A stretch of 64,000 nt of DNA from Beijerinckiaceae bacterium (GCA_004564215.1 CP024846.1:2989501-3053500), one strand, 5' to 3'; shown: positions 35,682 through 45,067, numbered from the stretch's first letter. Numbers and translations are program-made. Notes: generated from the sequence alone by a model not told the origin.

Positions 35682-36028
35682 GTTCACTTCCTCGCGTTTT
35701 GCGCTAGTGTTGGCGACCTCCCTCGCGAGGTCGGGAGAGGCTCAAACCTCCTCAGTTGCGAACTCAGACCCAGAGAAAAACAGTTGCAGATGCCCCATTA
35801 ATCGCTATTCGTGATCAAATTCTGGATGTCTAATAACGCGTATATAAGTTTGCCTTTTGATAGATATCAATTCATTAAAAATATATGCATCACTGTGACA
35901 CCTTAAGCGTGCCATCTCAAACCAATTCAACCGAACAAATGCGAGTCGTTTAACGGCATGCTCGGCGCATTAGGCTGAATGGACGGTGATAGGCTCGCCG
36001 TTATCTTGAATCTCCAGGGGAACGGGAC
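35682..36028. other. AT-rich 347-base divergent promoter region with hairpin
   Basis: It lies between two divergent genes and is markedly AT-rich from ~35800 to 35960, as expected for promoters in both directions. CGACCTC (35714-35720) pairs with GAGGTCG (35727-35733) around a 6-base loop, 33 bases before the six-repeat gene's start on its coding strand. No operator is recognised. Confidence 0.5.
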
Positions 36029-37987
36029 ATGGTCGAACGTTCAGATGATCGCCGGCTCGGCATGCACCGCTCGATCACGCGGCGTGATTTTCTGGATGGC
36101 CTCGCGGTCGCTGCGGGCGCGGCTGCCATTGATGGCGGTCTTGGAAAGGCCTTTGCACAAGCGTCGGTCTATCCGCCGGCCTTGATGGGCCTTCGGGGCC
36201 AAACCGACGCCGATTTTAATGCCATGCACGCGATCCGCAGCGGCGATTTCTGGGTCAATGCCGGCACGCCGGAATCGACCGGTGAACATTACGATCTCAT
36301 TGTTATCGGCGCGGGGATCAGCGGGCTCGCCGCGGCTTTTCTATTCCGTCAGCGGATGGGAGGAGACGCCCGTATTCTCATCCTCGACAACACAGACGAT
36401 TTCGGCGGCCATGCCAAGCGCAACGAGTTCACCGCGTCGAACGGGCGATTGATCATCGGCTATGGCGGCTCGCAGTCGCTGCAGTCGCCGAGTTTCTTCT
36501 CACCGGCGGTTGCCAAGCTGATCGCCGATCTCAACATCGATCTCGAGCGGTTCAACACCTGGTACGATCGCGATTGGGCCACGCGGCACGACCTCGCGGC
36601 AGGCGTCTTCTTCCGCAAGGAGCACTTCACTCGGGACGCAACCTTGCGCCTCTCCGAAAAGGCGGCTGGCTGGGTTTCAAATGCGCCAATGAACGATAAG
36701 GCGAAGCAAGACCTCATCGCGCTCATCGACACACCCCTCGATTATTTTGCCGGCAAGAGCCGCGCGGAGAAACGCGAGATTCTGGCCGCGACGACCTACG
36801 CCGATTTTCTCGCCAAAATCGTCGGCGCCGACCCGGAGGTCGTTGCTTATTTCAAGAAGTCGACAGCCGAATATTTCGGGGTTGGCATCCATGCCACGTC
36901 CAGCCTCGACGCTTGGGCGGCGGGCCTTCCCGGCTTCGACAAAATGGACCTTGGCGAAGCGGTCGATCCCGCGATGAGCCCCTCGGGCCGTCTGCTTTTC
37001 AAAGCAGCGGATAATTATATTTACCATTTTCCGGACGGCAACGCATCGCTTGCCCGCGCGATCGTGCGGGGGCTGATTCCAGCCGCGGTCGCGGGGGCCA
37101 CGATGGAAGATCTCGTCCTCAATAAAACGGAGTATGGCCGCCTTGACGAAGCATTGAGCAAGATCCGCATTCGTCTTCAGGCACCTTGTGTCAAGCTGCG
37201 CCATCTCGGCGCCCCGGCCACGGCGCAGAGGGTCGAGGTGACCTATCTTCAGGGCGGCCGCCTCAAAACAGCGACAGCCGGCCGAAGTGTGATTGCCTGC
37301 TGGCACCGCGAAATTCATCTCATGTGCGATGAGATTGGTGTGGCGCAGAAGACCGCGCTCGACGATCAGCAAAAAGTGCCGCTTGTCTATGCCAATGTGC
37401 TGATCCGCAACTGGTCGGCCTTCAGCAAGCTTGGACTCTCCGGCTTCACCGATCCGACCGGTTTCTGGGATGGCGCCTTCCTCGATTACCCCGTATCGGT
37501 CGGCACCTATCGTTTTCCGGAGGATCCGTCCGAACCCATGCTCCTGCATTTGCCCAAGATCGCAGTCGTCGGCAATGGCGCCCCGCGCGAGCAGAGCTTG
37601 GAGGGACGGAGGGGACTCCTGGGGATTTCATTTGAGGATTACGAGCGGGAAATCCGGGACTTGCTGGCCAGAGCCCTCGGGCCAGGGGGCTTCGATCCGG
37701 CGGCCGATATCGAAGCCATCACCGTCAATCGCTGGTCGCATGGATATACCTATGAATATATGCGGCCATGGGATGCCTATTGGCCGGCCGGATCGATGCC
37801 GATCGAGGTCTCCCGCAAAGGCTGGGGACGGATTGCGATCGCCAATGCCGATGCCGGCGCCTATGCCTATGCCAATTCCTCGATCGATCAGGCGGCGCGG
37901 GCCGTCACGGAGTTACTGGGGCCCGTCCCGGGCGCGCCGGCTTTCGCCAGCTTTCCGGGGCCGCCGCTGAATATGATCGGCCTATGA
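36029..37987 (+). CDS. Tat-exported FAD-dependent oxidoreductase, spermidine-dehydrogenase-like
   Basis: 652 residues. A twin-arginine signal (SITRRDFLDG followed by a short hydrophobic stretch, ending AFAQ) sends it folded to the periplasm. The segment YPPALMGLRGQTDADFNAMH then leads to the FAD dinucleotide loop LIVIGAGISGLAAAFLF and DDFGGHAKRNEF, a pattern typical of spermidine/polyamine dehydrogenase-like flavoproteins of the amine-oxidase fold. Substrate unproven. ATG 36029 follows GGGGAACGGGAC. It is divergent from the six-repeat gene. Confidence 0.85.
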   Translation: MVERSDDRRLGMHRSITRRDFLDGLAVAAGAAAIDGGLGKAFAQASVYPPALMGLRGQTDADFNAMHAIRSGDFWVNAGTPESTGEHYDLIVIGAGISGLAAAFLFRQRMGGDARILILDNTDDFGGHAKRNEFTASNGRLIIGYGGSQSLQSPSFFSPAVAKLIADLNIDLERFNTWYDRDWATRHDLAAGVFFRKEHFTRDATLRLSEKAAGWVSNAPMNDKAKQDLIALIDTPLDYFAGKSRAEKREILAATTYADFLAKIVGADPEVVAYFKKSTAEYFGVGIHATSSLDAWAAGLPGFDKMDLGEAVDPAMSPSGRLLFKAADNYIYHFPDGNASLARAIVRGLIPAAVAGATMEDLVLNKTEYGRLDEALSKIRIRLQAPCVKLRHLGAPATAQRVEVTYLQGGRLKTATAGRSVIACWHREIHLMCDEIGVAQKTALDDQQKVPLVYANVLIRNWSAFSKLGLSGFTDPTGFWDGAFLDYPVSVGTYRFPEDPSEPMLLHLPKIAVVGNGAPREQSLEGRRGLLGISFEDYEREIRDLLARALGPGGFDPAADIEAITVNRWSHGYTYEYMRPWDAYWPAGSMPIEVSRKGWGRIAIANADAGAYAYANSSIDQAARAVTELLGPVPGAPAFASFPGPPLNMIGL

Positions 37988-38171
37988 GCAAGGAACCCAA
38001 AACTGCCGGGCGATCCAGCCGCCATCGACGACGAGAAGATGGCCGACGATGAGGCGTGCCCGATGTGCTTCATGTCTGACACCGGCCAGCGCATGAGACA
38101 GCGAGATTGAGAGGTGCCGAGATGTTCTTAATTGTGCCGAATGGAAGTTTGGGGAAATGATTGGGGAAGGA

Positions 38172-38309
38172 TCATGGCGTGGACCGCACGGGTGCGGATG
38201 GCGCGGCAGGCTCGAGTAGATTGTTGTCACGGACGCGCGTGTAAATCGTGAAAGCAACAGCGATGAAAAGGATGACAACGGTAATTTCGAGAATATGATA
38301 TTTTTTCAC
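38172..38309 (-). CDS. 45-residue single-helix membrane protein
   Basis: A short gene with a GTG start at 38309: KKYHILEITVVILFIAVAFT, then IYTRVRDNNLLEPAAPSAPV and RSTP. One transmembrane helix covers ~8-24, with a short basic N-terminus inside and a Pro/Ala tail outside. It starts 11 bases after the stop of the 130-residue gene on the same strand, so the two form an operon. A modest ribosome site (GGATAAG) precedes it. No family is known to me. Confidence 0.6.
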   Translation of the reverse strand: MKKYHILEITVVILFIAVAFTIYTRVRDNNLLEPAAPSAPVRSTP

Positions 38310-38320
38310 GTTCGCTTATC

Positions 38321-38713
38321 CTACGGTTTGGCATGAGCGTTCTTGGCTGCGATCAATTCATCCGTGCGGGTCTCGAAAGCCCGTATCATCACGGCGACGC
38401 ATTGCGCGTCGAACGCGGGATCATACCGGTCTAGGTGGACGTTGATCGCAGGAATGGATTTGGTAAGCTCGATAAGTTCGTGTCGATATTGCAGAATTAT
38501 TTGAGGGGAGGGGTTTGAGGGCGCTGTCTTGAAGGCATCAAACTTCCTTTCCGCGAACCAATTCCCCATGTGCTTGTGGAGTTCAAGAATTTCTCCCTTC
38601 CATTCGGCGACCGGCAGGGCAGAGAGCTTGTTCGAGAGCGATTCCCAGCGGTTCCGCAAGTAGGAATCGCGCGCCTCCTGATTTGCTTGCGGTAGATCTT
38701 GCGGATTCATCAT
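38321..38713 (-). CDS. hypothetical cytoplasmic protein, 130 residues
   Basis: Soluble, helical, without membrane segment or signal: PQDLPQANQEARDSYLRNRW, then WKGEILELHKHMGNWFAERK and INVHLDRYDPAFDAQCVAVM. ATG-ATG start at 38713/38710 with GAGG upstream. Operon with the 45-residue membrane protein downstream. No domain is recognised, so the pair may be a membrane anchor and its soluble partner; that is a guess from arrangement only. Confidence 0.6.
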   Translation of the reverse strand: MMNPQDLPQANQEARDSYLRNRWESLSNKLSALPVAEWKGEILELHKHMGNWFAERKFDAFKTAPSNPSPQIILQYRHELIELTKSIPAINVHLDRYDPAFDAQCVAVMIRAFETRTDELIAAKNAHAKP

Positions 38714-38831
38714 TGCCGCCTCATGTCACTGGCGAGGTTTTGAACAAGATTAAATGGTCCAAGAGACATATGAGCGCGTTGGCGAAATAGGCAACGGCTC
38801 AACTTGCCCCGCAGCCGGTTTTTCTTGAGCC

Positions 38832-39227
38832 GTGCAAGGGTTCGTCCTATATAGCCAAGCTAATGCCTGGGTACTTATCCTGAAAAATCTGATCGTTACA
38901 ATTGGTCTTTGTCTCGCCGCGGTTTTTCTCGCGGGTTGGTTCATCAACGACGCCTGCAGCAGCTATCGAGGCGTTTTTCGTCCGGCCGACCTCGTTTGCG
39001 ATATGCCGTTTGGGCGCCAGTTGGAGATTTCCGTAGCGCGGCCTTCTCCTTTCCGCGCGCCTGCCGAACCGGCTGGGAACAATCGTTCGATCTGCCGGAG
39101 TTTCAGCAAAGGGACGTGGCAATTTGCGTGCGATCTGCCTTCGGGCCGGGAACTCGATGTCAGCCTGTCGCCCAACCGAGCGCGGATAAAATGCAAACTG
39201 TTTGTCGATTGCCCGGCTCAATATTAA
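38832..39227 (+). CDS. hypothetical anchored/exported protein with internal duplication
   Basis: 131 residues from a GTG at 38832, the only start in the frame before a hydrophobic helix (ILKNLIVTIGLCLAAVFLAG). Outside the membrane it has a duplicated motif: CDMPFGRQLEISV and CDLPSGRELDVSL, ~55 residues apart, with paired cysteines. No ribosome site is visible, so the start is uncertain. No family is known. It may be a periplasmic disulphide-bonded protein. Confidence 0.5.
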   Translation: MQGFVLYSQANAWVLILKNLIVTIGLCLAAVFLAGWFINDACSSYRGVFRPADLVCDMPFGRQLEISVARPSPFRAPAEPAGNNRSICRSFSKGTWQFACDLPSGRELDVSLSPNRARIKCKLFVDCPAQY

Positions 39228-39453
39228 GTAGGGGAGGCGCAGCCGGAAAGTAGAACCGACAGCAGCAAGGGCGGAGTCTCACTGCCATCGCCTGTTCCTT
39301 GCGGCTGTTCAAGGTTCACGAGACTGTGCTGTCAACGGTGTAAAGGAACTTTTAGTCGAGCTGAAGCATTGCCAATCCAACTTGTATCAATGAACCCCTC
39401 GCGGCAGGAATGGAACGAAGGCGTACCAGATGTTCTACACATGGAGGTCAGAA

Positions 39454-39918
39454 GTGAAGCTGTTATTTATGGCGACGATCGTCTTCGTTGCAACATCGGC
39501 TGTTGCACGGGCCGATGATTTGAGCTGCATCAGCACGACGTTCAATTTGCTCTCGCCCAACGACAAGGTGTGTGTCACGGATTTTGAGGATCCGAAGGTC
39601 CAGGGCGTCACCTGCCACATTTCTCAAGCGCGCAAGGGCGGATGGGGACAGCCGTTCGGGCTCAACGAGGACCCGTCGAATTTCTCCGTCGCCTGCCGTC
39701 AAACGGGACCGATCAGCGTCGACATGTCCAAATTAGAGGACAATGAGCAGGTGTTCAGCGAAAAGACGAGTATCTTCTTCAAGGCAACGCGCATCTATAG
39801 GGTCTTGGATAAGAAGCATAACACGCTTGTTTATCTCGCCATCAGCTCCAAGATCATCAACGGTTCGCCAGCCAACGCCATCAGCACCGTGCCGATTATG
39901 CCTTGGAGCTCGTCATAA
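39454..39918 (+). CDS. creA: CreA family protein
   Basis: 154 residues from a GTG at 39454, chosen because GGAGG lies 7 bases before it; an ATG at 39430 is in frame but without a ribosome site. A signal peptide covers ~1-22 (ending ARA-DD). The mature protein matches CreA: ISTTFNLLSPNDKVCVTDFE, DPKVQGVTCHISQARKGGW, SVACRQTGPI and VFSEKTSIFFKATRIYRV. CreA is a conserved periplasmic protein of uncertain role. It is convergent with ackA. Confidence 0.9.
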   Translation: MKLLFMATIVFVATSAVARADDLSCISTTFNLLSPNDKVCVTDFEDPKVQGVTCHISQARKGGWGQPFGLNEDPSNFSVACRQTGPISVDMSKLEDNEQVFSEKTSIFFKATRIYRVLDKKHNTLVYLAISSKIINGSPANAISTVPIMPWSSS

Positions 39919-39981
39919 TACGACACCAGAGGATCCCCCCCGGAGGGTGGACATTCGTCCAAATTATCGCAATTGGCCGCC

Positions 39982-41166
39982 TCAAGCCGCCAATTGCAGC
40001 ACCTCCAGCACATGGCGCGCGATCATGATTTCCTCATCGGTCTGAATCACGCGGATTTCGACCTTGCTTTCCGGGGTGCTGATCAGGGGCGTATTGTAGG
40101 CATTGGCATGGGTGTCGAGCACGACCCCGAGCCAGCCGAGGCGATGGCAGACTCTGGCGCGGATTTCGGGCGCGTTCGCGCCGATCCCCGCCGTAAAGAC
40201 AAGCCCATCCAAACCTTCAAGCGAAGTTGCCAGCGCGCCGATTTCTCTTGCGATGCGGTATACGAAGAGGTCGATGGCCTCTTCGGCTCGGGCATCCTGA
40301 CTGGCAAGCAGCGTCCGCATATCGCTCGAAATGCCGCCCGAAACTCCCAGCAAGCCGGAGTGCCGGTATAATAAATCTTCCACCGCTTGCGGGGATAGGC
40401 CGCGTTGCTGTTCGAGATACAAGATCACGCCGGGATCGAGCGCGCCGCAGCGCGTGCCCATCACCAGCCCATCGAGAACGGTAAATCCCATCGTGGTATC
40501 GACGCTGCGGCCGTCGTACATCGCGCACAAGCTCGCCCCATTGCCGAGATGGGCGACGATAACGCGGCCGCTGGCCAGGTCAGGCGCAATTGTTTGCAGC
40601 TGTTTGGCAATGTATTCGTATGAAAGGCCGTGAAATCCATAGCGGCGGATACCGGCATCTTCATATTCGCGAGGCAGCGCGAACCTTGTCGCGACCGGCG
40701 CCATGGAATGGTGAAAGGCCGTGTCGAAACAGGCGATTTGCGGCAGGTTCGGGCGGACCGCGGCGATCGCGCGGATGGCGGCGAGATTATGCGGCTGATG
40801 CAGAAGCGCAAGCGGCGTGAGCTGATCAAGCGCCGCCAACAGAGCCTTCGTCACCCGGGTCGGCAAATAATGATCGGGGCCGCCATGAACGACGCGATGA
40901 CCGATGCCAACGAGCCGGTCACCGCCCAAATGCGCCTCCATCCAATCCAGAACTTCTGCAAGCAAGGCTTCGTAAGACTGGTTCGGCCAACGCTGTTCGG
41001 CGAGCCTCTCGCCGGAAGGGTCCTTCGCGATGAAGTGCGGGGCGGACTCAACGCTTTCCACCTCGCCATGGGCCGTGAGGCGCAGATCCGAGCCTGCATC
41101 GATTTCAAATAGAGCGAATTTGATGCTGGATGAACCGGCATTGAGCGTCAACACGGCGTCCGGCAA
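39982..41166 (-). CDS. ackA: acetate kinase
   Basis: Makes ATP and acetate from acetyl phosphate, 394 residues, cytoplasmic. ASKHA-fold marks are intact: LTLNAGSSSIKFALFE, GHRVVHGG, CFDTAFHHSMAPVA, YGFHGLSYEYIA, VAHLGNGASL and TAGIGANAPEIR. It starts with TTG at 41166, which has GGAG 7 bases upstream and lies 3 bases after the maoC-pta stop. A GTG at 41154 is the alternative. It is the last gene of a phaC-(maoC-pta)-ackA run, which suggests substrate-level ATP formation when respiration is limited. Confidence 0.95.
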   Translation of the reverse strand: MPDAVLTLNAGSSSIKFALFEIDAGSDLRLTAHGEVESVESAPHFIAKDPSGERLAEQRWPNQSYEALLAEVLDWMEAHLGGDRLVGIGHRVVHGGPDHYLPTRVTKALLAALDQLTPLALLHQPHNLAAIRAIAAVRPNLPQIACFDTAFHHSMAPVATRFALPREYEDAGIRRYGFHGLSYEYIAKQLQTIAPDLASGRVIVAHLGNGASLCAMYDGRSVDTTMGFTVLDGLVMGTRCGALDPGVILYLEQQRGLSPQAVEDLLYRHSGLLGVSGGISSDMRTLLASQDARAEEAIDLFVYRIAREIGALATSLEGLDGLVFTAGIGANAPEIRARVCHRLGWLGVVLDTHANAYNTPLISTPESKVEIRVIQTDEEIMIARHVLEVLQLAA

Positions 41167-41169
41167 AGC

Positions 41170-42597
41170 TCAATCTCCAACCGCTTTTGGCGGGCGCGGG
41201 GGCTCACCACGGGCAAGCAGCACAGCAACGGCACAGGAAGCAAGGCGCGTCCGCTCGGTGTCGGCGCGGCTGGTCAGGATGATCGGAACCCGCGCACCCA
41301 AGACGACGCCGGCAGCATCGGCCCCCGCCAGGAACGTCAGCTGCTTGGCCAAAATATTACCAGCTTCGAGATCCGGCACAACCAATATGTCCGCCTGTCC
41401 GGCGACCGGCGAAATAATGTTCTTGTCGGCGGCGGCCTGGGGGCTGACCGCATTGTCGAAGGCTAGCGGTCCGTCAAGCAAGCCGCCCGTGATCTGGCCG
41501 CGTTCAGCCATTTTGCAAAGCGCCGCCGCGTCCAGCGTCGAGCGAAGTTTTGGATTGACGGTCTCGATCGCCGAAAGCAAGGCCACCCTCGGTGTGGCAA
41601 TGCCCATAACATGGGCCATATCGATGGCGTTCTGGACGATATCCCGTTTCTGTTCGAGGTCCGGCGCGATGTTGATCGCCGCATCGGTAATCAACAGCGG
41701 ACGTGGATAGCTCGGCACATCCATGAGATAGACATGGCTGAGCCGGCGTCCGGTCCGAAGCCCGGTGTCGCCGGACAGAACCGCATGCAGCAGTTCGTCC
41801 GTATGCAAGGAGCCCTTCATCAGAAGTTCCGCTTCGCCCGAACGCACCAGGGCCACGGCTTGGATGGCTGCCGCCTCACTATGCGGCGCTTCGACCAAGC
41901 GGAACTTGGAGATATCGACATGGGCCGCCTCGGCCGCCTTTTGAATCCTGGCCTTGGGCCCGACGAGGATGGGCGCGATCAGGCCGGCGCGCGCGGCTTC
42001 CGCGGCCGTGCTCACGGAATGAGCGTCGCAGGGATGCACGATCGCCGTCGACATCGGGGTCTGACCCGCTGCGCGAACCAGAATCGCGCGGAGGCTTTCA
42101 TGCCGGCTCAGCTGAACGTCCGGCAGTTCCACCCGTGGCCGGCGGATTTTTTCCCTCGGCGCCCGCACGTGGGCGGTGCCGGTGATCACCTCGCGGCCGT
42201 CCTGGTTGGCGCAGCGGCAATCGAATGTCAGTTCATTCTTGTCGGCATGTTTGTGCGTGACCGTCAATGTCGCCGTGATCGTATCTCCGATAGACACCGG
42301 ATAAACGAACCGCAGGTCCTGGGAGAGATAGATCGTTCCCGGTCCGGGGAGTTTTGTGCCAAGCACGTTCGAGATCAATCCGGCGCCGAGCATGCCATGG
42401 GCGATGACCTTATGGAACATGTCGGTCTTGGCATAGGCCGGATCCATATGCGCGGGGTTGACGTCGCCGGAAATCACGGCGAACAGATCGATATCCTGTT
42501 GGGTCACCATCCGCGAAACGCTGGCATGCTCGCCGACTTCGATTTCATCGAAGGTGCGATTTTCAATCATGGCTTCGGTGGCAAGAGAACCGCTCAT
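41170..42597 (-). CDS. MaoC-like hydratase / phosphate acetyltransferase fusion
   Basis: A 475-residue fusion. The N-terminal ~150 residues are a hot-dog MaoC domain with FAVISGDVNPAHMDPAYA, the R-specific enoyl-CoA hydratase signature. The C-terminal ~300 residues are a phosphotransacetylase (acetyl-CoA + Pi to acetyl phosphate) with VHPCDAHSVSTAAEAARAGL, LMKGSLHTDELLHAVL and ITDAAINIAPDLEQKRDIVQ. ATG 42597 has GGAG 9 bases upstream. It lies between phaC, to which the hydratase could supply hydroxyacyl-CoA, and ackA, which uses its acetyl phosphate. Confidence 0.93.
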   Translation of the reverse strand: MSGSLATEAMIENRTFDEIEVGEHASVSRMVTQQDIDLFAVISGDVNPAHMDPAYAKTDMFHKVIAHGMLGAGLISNVLGTKLPGPGTIYLSQDLRFVYPVSIGDTITATLTVTHKHADKNELTFDCRCANQDGREVITGTAHVRAPREKIRRPRVELPDVQLSRHESLRAILVRAAGQTPMSTAIVHPCDAHSVSTAAEAARAGLIAPILVGPKARIQKAAEAAHVDISKFRLVEAPHSEAAAIQAVALVRSGEAELLMKGSLHTDELLHAVLSGDTGLRTGRRLSHVYLMDVPSYPRPLLITDAAINIAPDLEQKRDIVQNAIDMAHVMGIATPRVALLSAIETVNPKLRSTLDAAALCKMAERGQITGGLLDGPLAFDNAVSPQAAADKNIISPVAGQADILVVPDLEAGNILAKQLTFLAGADAAGVVLGARVPIILTSRADTERTRLASCAVAVLLARGEPPRPPKAVGD

Positions 42598-42609
42598 TCC
42601 AGGTTCTCC

Positions 42610-44385
42610 TCAATCTTCCAAGACATAGCTGCCCGGCGCATTCATGAGCGGCGGATAATTCTTGGAGCCTAACGGCGGCGGATCGACGGATTCGGCGCAG
42701 CGCGCGTCGAGCCATTCGGCAAAGGACGGCCACCAGGATCCGTTTTGGACCGCGGTCAGCGCCAGCCATTCGTCCGGTCCGAGGTAAAGGGCGCCCGGCG
42801 GCCGGCGTCCGAGGCGGAAGTGCCGATGCGGATGGTTCGGCTCGTTCACCACGCCCGCGTTGTGGCCCCCCGAAGTCAGGATGAAGGTGAGGTCGGCGCC
42901 ATTCAGCAGATGAATCTTATAAACCGAGCGCCAGGGTGCAATATGATCCGTCTCGGTGGCAACAACGAACAGAGGCACGTGAACATCGCTGAGCGCGATC
43001 GGCCGGCCTTCAACCAGGAAATGGCCCTCAGCTAGCTCGTCCTCCAAGAACAGGCGGTTCAAATAGTCCCCCTGCATGCGCGCCGGCAGCCGCGTTCCGT
43101 CCGCATTCCAGGCCATCAGATCATTGGGATGTTCCCGCTCGCCCAGGAGATAGGTCTTGATGAGGCGAGACCAGATCAGGTCGTTGGAGCGCAAGAACTG
43201 GAATGCGCCGGCCATCTGCCGTTTGTCGAGATAGCCCTTGGTGGACATGACGTCCGTGAGAAAGGCGATTTGATCCTCGGTGATGAACAGCTGGAGTTCG
43301 CCGGCCTCGTTAAAATCGGTCTGAGCGCAGAAGAGGGAGACGCTCGCCAGCCGGTCGTCGCCGTCGCGGGCCATCGTGGCGGCGGCGATGGCAAGCAGGG
43401 TGCCCCCGAGGCAATAGCCACAGGCATGGATCCTGGCCCCGCCGCAGATGTCGGTGATCGCGTCGAGCGCAGCCATGACACCCTTGACGCGGTAATCGTC
43501 CATGCTGGTATTCGCGAGGTCCGAGCCCGGGTTGCGCCAGGAGATCGTGAAAACAGTGTGGCCTTGAGAGACCAAATATCGGATCAGGGAATTATGCGGC
43601 GAGAGATCGAGAATATAATATTTCATGATCCAGGCCGGAATAATCAGGATCGGCTCGCGCTTCACACGGGGCGAAATGGGCTCGTATTGGATGAGCTCGA
43701 TCAATTCATTGCGCAGCGTAACCTTGCCGGGCGTCGCGGCCACGTCCCGGCCGACCCGAAATTCTTCCGGTCCGCAAGGACGCCCACCCAGAACTTCCTG
43801 GAGGTCGGTGAGGAGATGCGCCGATCCGGTCAGAAAATTACGCCCACCCTTGGCAATCGTCGCCTCGAGAACTTCCGGATTGAGCCAAGGAATGTTGGAG
43901 GGAGAATAGATGTCGACCAGCTGCCGAATCGTAAAGGAAAGGATCCTTTGATTTGACCGGCTGACTCCGGGAAAAGCGGTTGAAGCCTCCGCCCACCATT
44001 CCTCGGCGAGAAGAAAAGACTGATGCATGAGATTGAACGGACGCTCTTGCCACGCGGGATCCTGAAACCGATGATCCCCCAGCGGCGGAACGATCGCCGG
44101 GCCATCAGCGGCTGCCGCGAAAAGCCGCTGCCATTGACGCATCGCCGTCTGCGCAAGGCCGAGACATGCGAAGGGAGCATTGCCGGCATGCGCGGCCCAA
44201 TCCAGAAAGGCCAGTCCCTGGGCAAGCGGCGAAAGACCGAAAGTTATCCGCCCTTGTGCCGCATGCAGCATCCGATCGAGACTGGCTAGATCGAAAGCCG
44301 CGCCATCCTTGTCTTGACTGGCGCTTTTTGGGACGCCCCCGAGTTTCGGTTGTGGCCGCGTCCGTCCAACCACTTCTTGGTTCAT
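42610..44385 (-). CDS. phaC: poly(3-hydroxyalkanoate) polymerase family protein (PhaC)
   Basis: About 591 residues. An N-terminal PhaC region (DPAWQERPFNLMHQSFLLAE) precedes an alpha/beta-hydrolase domain with the lipase-like box GYCLGG (catalytic Cys ~325), the Asp in ATETDHIAPWRS and the His in SGGHNAGVVN, all conserved in class I polymerases. Joins hydroxyacyl-CoA units into storage polyester. ATG 44385 is used; a TTG at 44421 is in frame. It heads the phaC-(maoC-pta)-ackA run, and a phasin gene lies at 61766. A second PhaC elsewhere is likely, as this short type is often an accessory. Confidence 0.9.
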   Translation of the reverse strand: MNQEVVGRTRPQPKLGGVPKSASQDKDGAAFDLASLDRMLHAAQGRITFGLSPLAQGLAFLDWAAHAGNAPFACLGLAQTAMRQWQRLFAAAADGPAIVPPLGDHRFQDPAWQERPFNLMHQSFLLAEEWWAEASTAFPGVSRSNQRILSFTIRQLVDIYSPSNIPWLNPEVLEATIAKGGRNFLTGSAHLLTDLQEVLGGRPCGPEEFRVGRDVAATPGKVTLRNELIELIQYEPISPRVKREPILIIPAWIMKYYILDLSPHNSLIRYLVSQGHTVFTISWRNPGSDLANTSMDDYRVKGVMAALDAITDICGGARIHACGYCLGGTLLAIAAATMARDGDDRLASVSLFCAQTDFNEAGELQLFITEDQIAFLTDVMSTKGYLDKRQMAGAFQFLRSNDLIWSRLIKTYLLGEREHPNDLMAWNADGTRLPARMQGDYLNRLFLEDELAEGHFLVEGRPIALSDVHVPLFVVATETDHIAPWRSVYKIHLLNGADLTFILTSGGHNAGVVNEPNHPHRHFRLGRRPPGALYLGPDEWLALTAVQNGSWWPSFAEWLDARCAESVDPPPLGSKNYPPLMNAPGSYVLED

Positions 44386-44656
44386 TGCCAAAATCCAGGC
44401 CTTCAAGAAATTCTTCGTCAAAGGCGGTGTGGCCGTGCCGCGTTTGACCGAGTACCAAAGATGTAAGCCAGCTTTTTTAAAGAGGATCTATATGACGGGG
44501 AGATAACATCTGCGATTTCGCAGGATCTGCGCCAAAATTTTGTGATGAAACGTTCATCACGATAGGCCACGAAGGGACAAAAATCTGGCGATTAGTCCGC
44601 TTATAACAGCAAAGTCGCAAAAACATGTCCAAGCTTACGCCAAATTGCGGAAGATC

Positions 44657-45067
44657 CTAATATATCGAAAGCGCTTCCTGGATATATTTGACGAGTCCAT
44701 CGTTCAGTTGCGGCTTGCGTAATACCTGCAGCACCCCCGCGCGTGCCGCCCGCTGGTCGATCGATCGGTCGGTTTGCCCGGTAATGAGGATGGCGGGGAG
44801 GGTGGATCGACGCGCGCGCAGCTGCGTGAGCAGTTCCAAGCCATTCATTAAAGGCATGCAATAATCGATGACAAAGCAACCTCGGCTGGGCAGGGCCGGC
44901 TGCGAAAGAAGGGCCTTTGCGCTTTCAAACGCTATGACGTCGAATCCTTCCAATTCCAAAAAGAACCGCAGCGAACCCAGAACCGCAAGGTCGTCGTCCA
45001 CAAGTACGACCTTGGCCGACTCCGATGTGTGGCAGAGAGGCAAAAAGTCGGGAACTGAATCTGCCAT
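44657..45067 (-). CDS. single-domain response regulator
   Basis: A 136-residue stand-alone receiver with no output domain. Acidic pocket VVLVDDDLAVLGSLRFF, phosphoacceptor aspartate in VIDYCMPLMNGLELL, Thr in ILITGQT and Lys in LRKPQ are all present. Its receiver resembles FixJ-type ones. ATG 45067. It lies ~270 bases downstream of phaC's start, with no kinase beside it; FixL at 49484 or the HWE kinase are possible partners. A FixK-like site at 45130-45143 upstream is too weak to rely on. Confidence 0.88.
   Translation of the reverse strand: MADSVPDFLPLCHTSESAKVVLVDDDLAVLGSLRFFLELEGFDVIAFESAKALLSQPALPSRGCFVIDYCMPLMNGLELLTQLRARRSTLPAILITGQTDRSIDQRAARAGVLQVLRKPQLNDGLVKYIQEALSIY

Noticed and set aside
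36677..37549. 290-codon minus-strand ORF antisense to the FAD oxidoreductase
   Set aside because: Shadow of a well supported gene on the plus strand.
37984..38110. Possible small ORFs after the FAD oxidoreductase
   Set aside because: A 22-codon frame from 37984 and a 23-codon frame from 38039 are too short and unsupported. One continues in frame with the oxidoreductase stop, which could hint at read-through but nothing backs it.
41611..42672. 353-codon plus-strand ORF antisense to the MaoC-Pta fusion
   Set aside because: Shadow ORF without domain. The minus-strand gene is certain.
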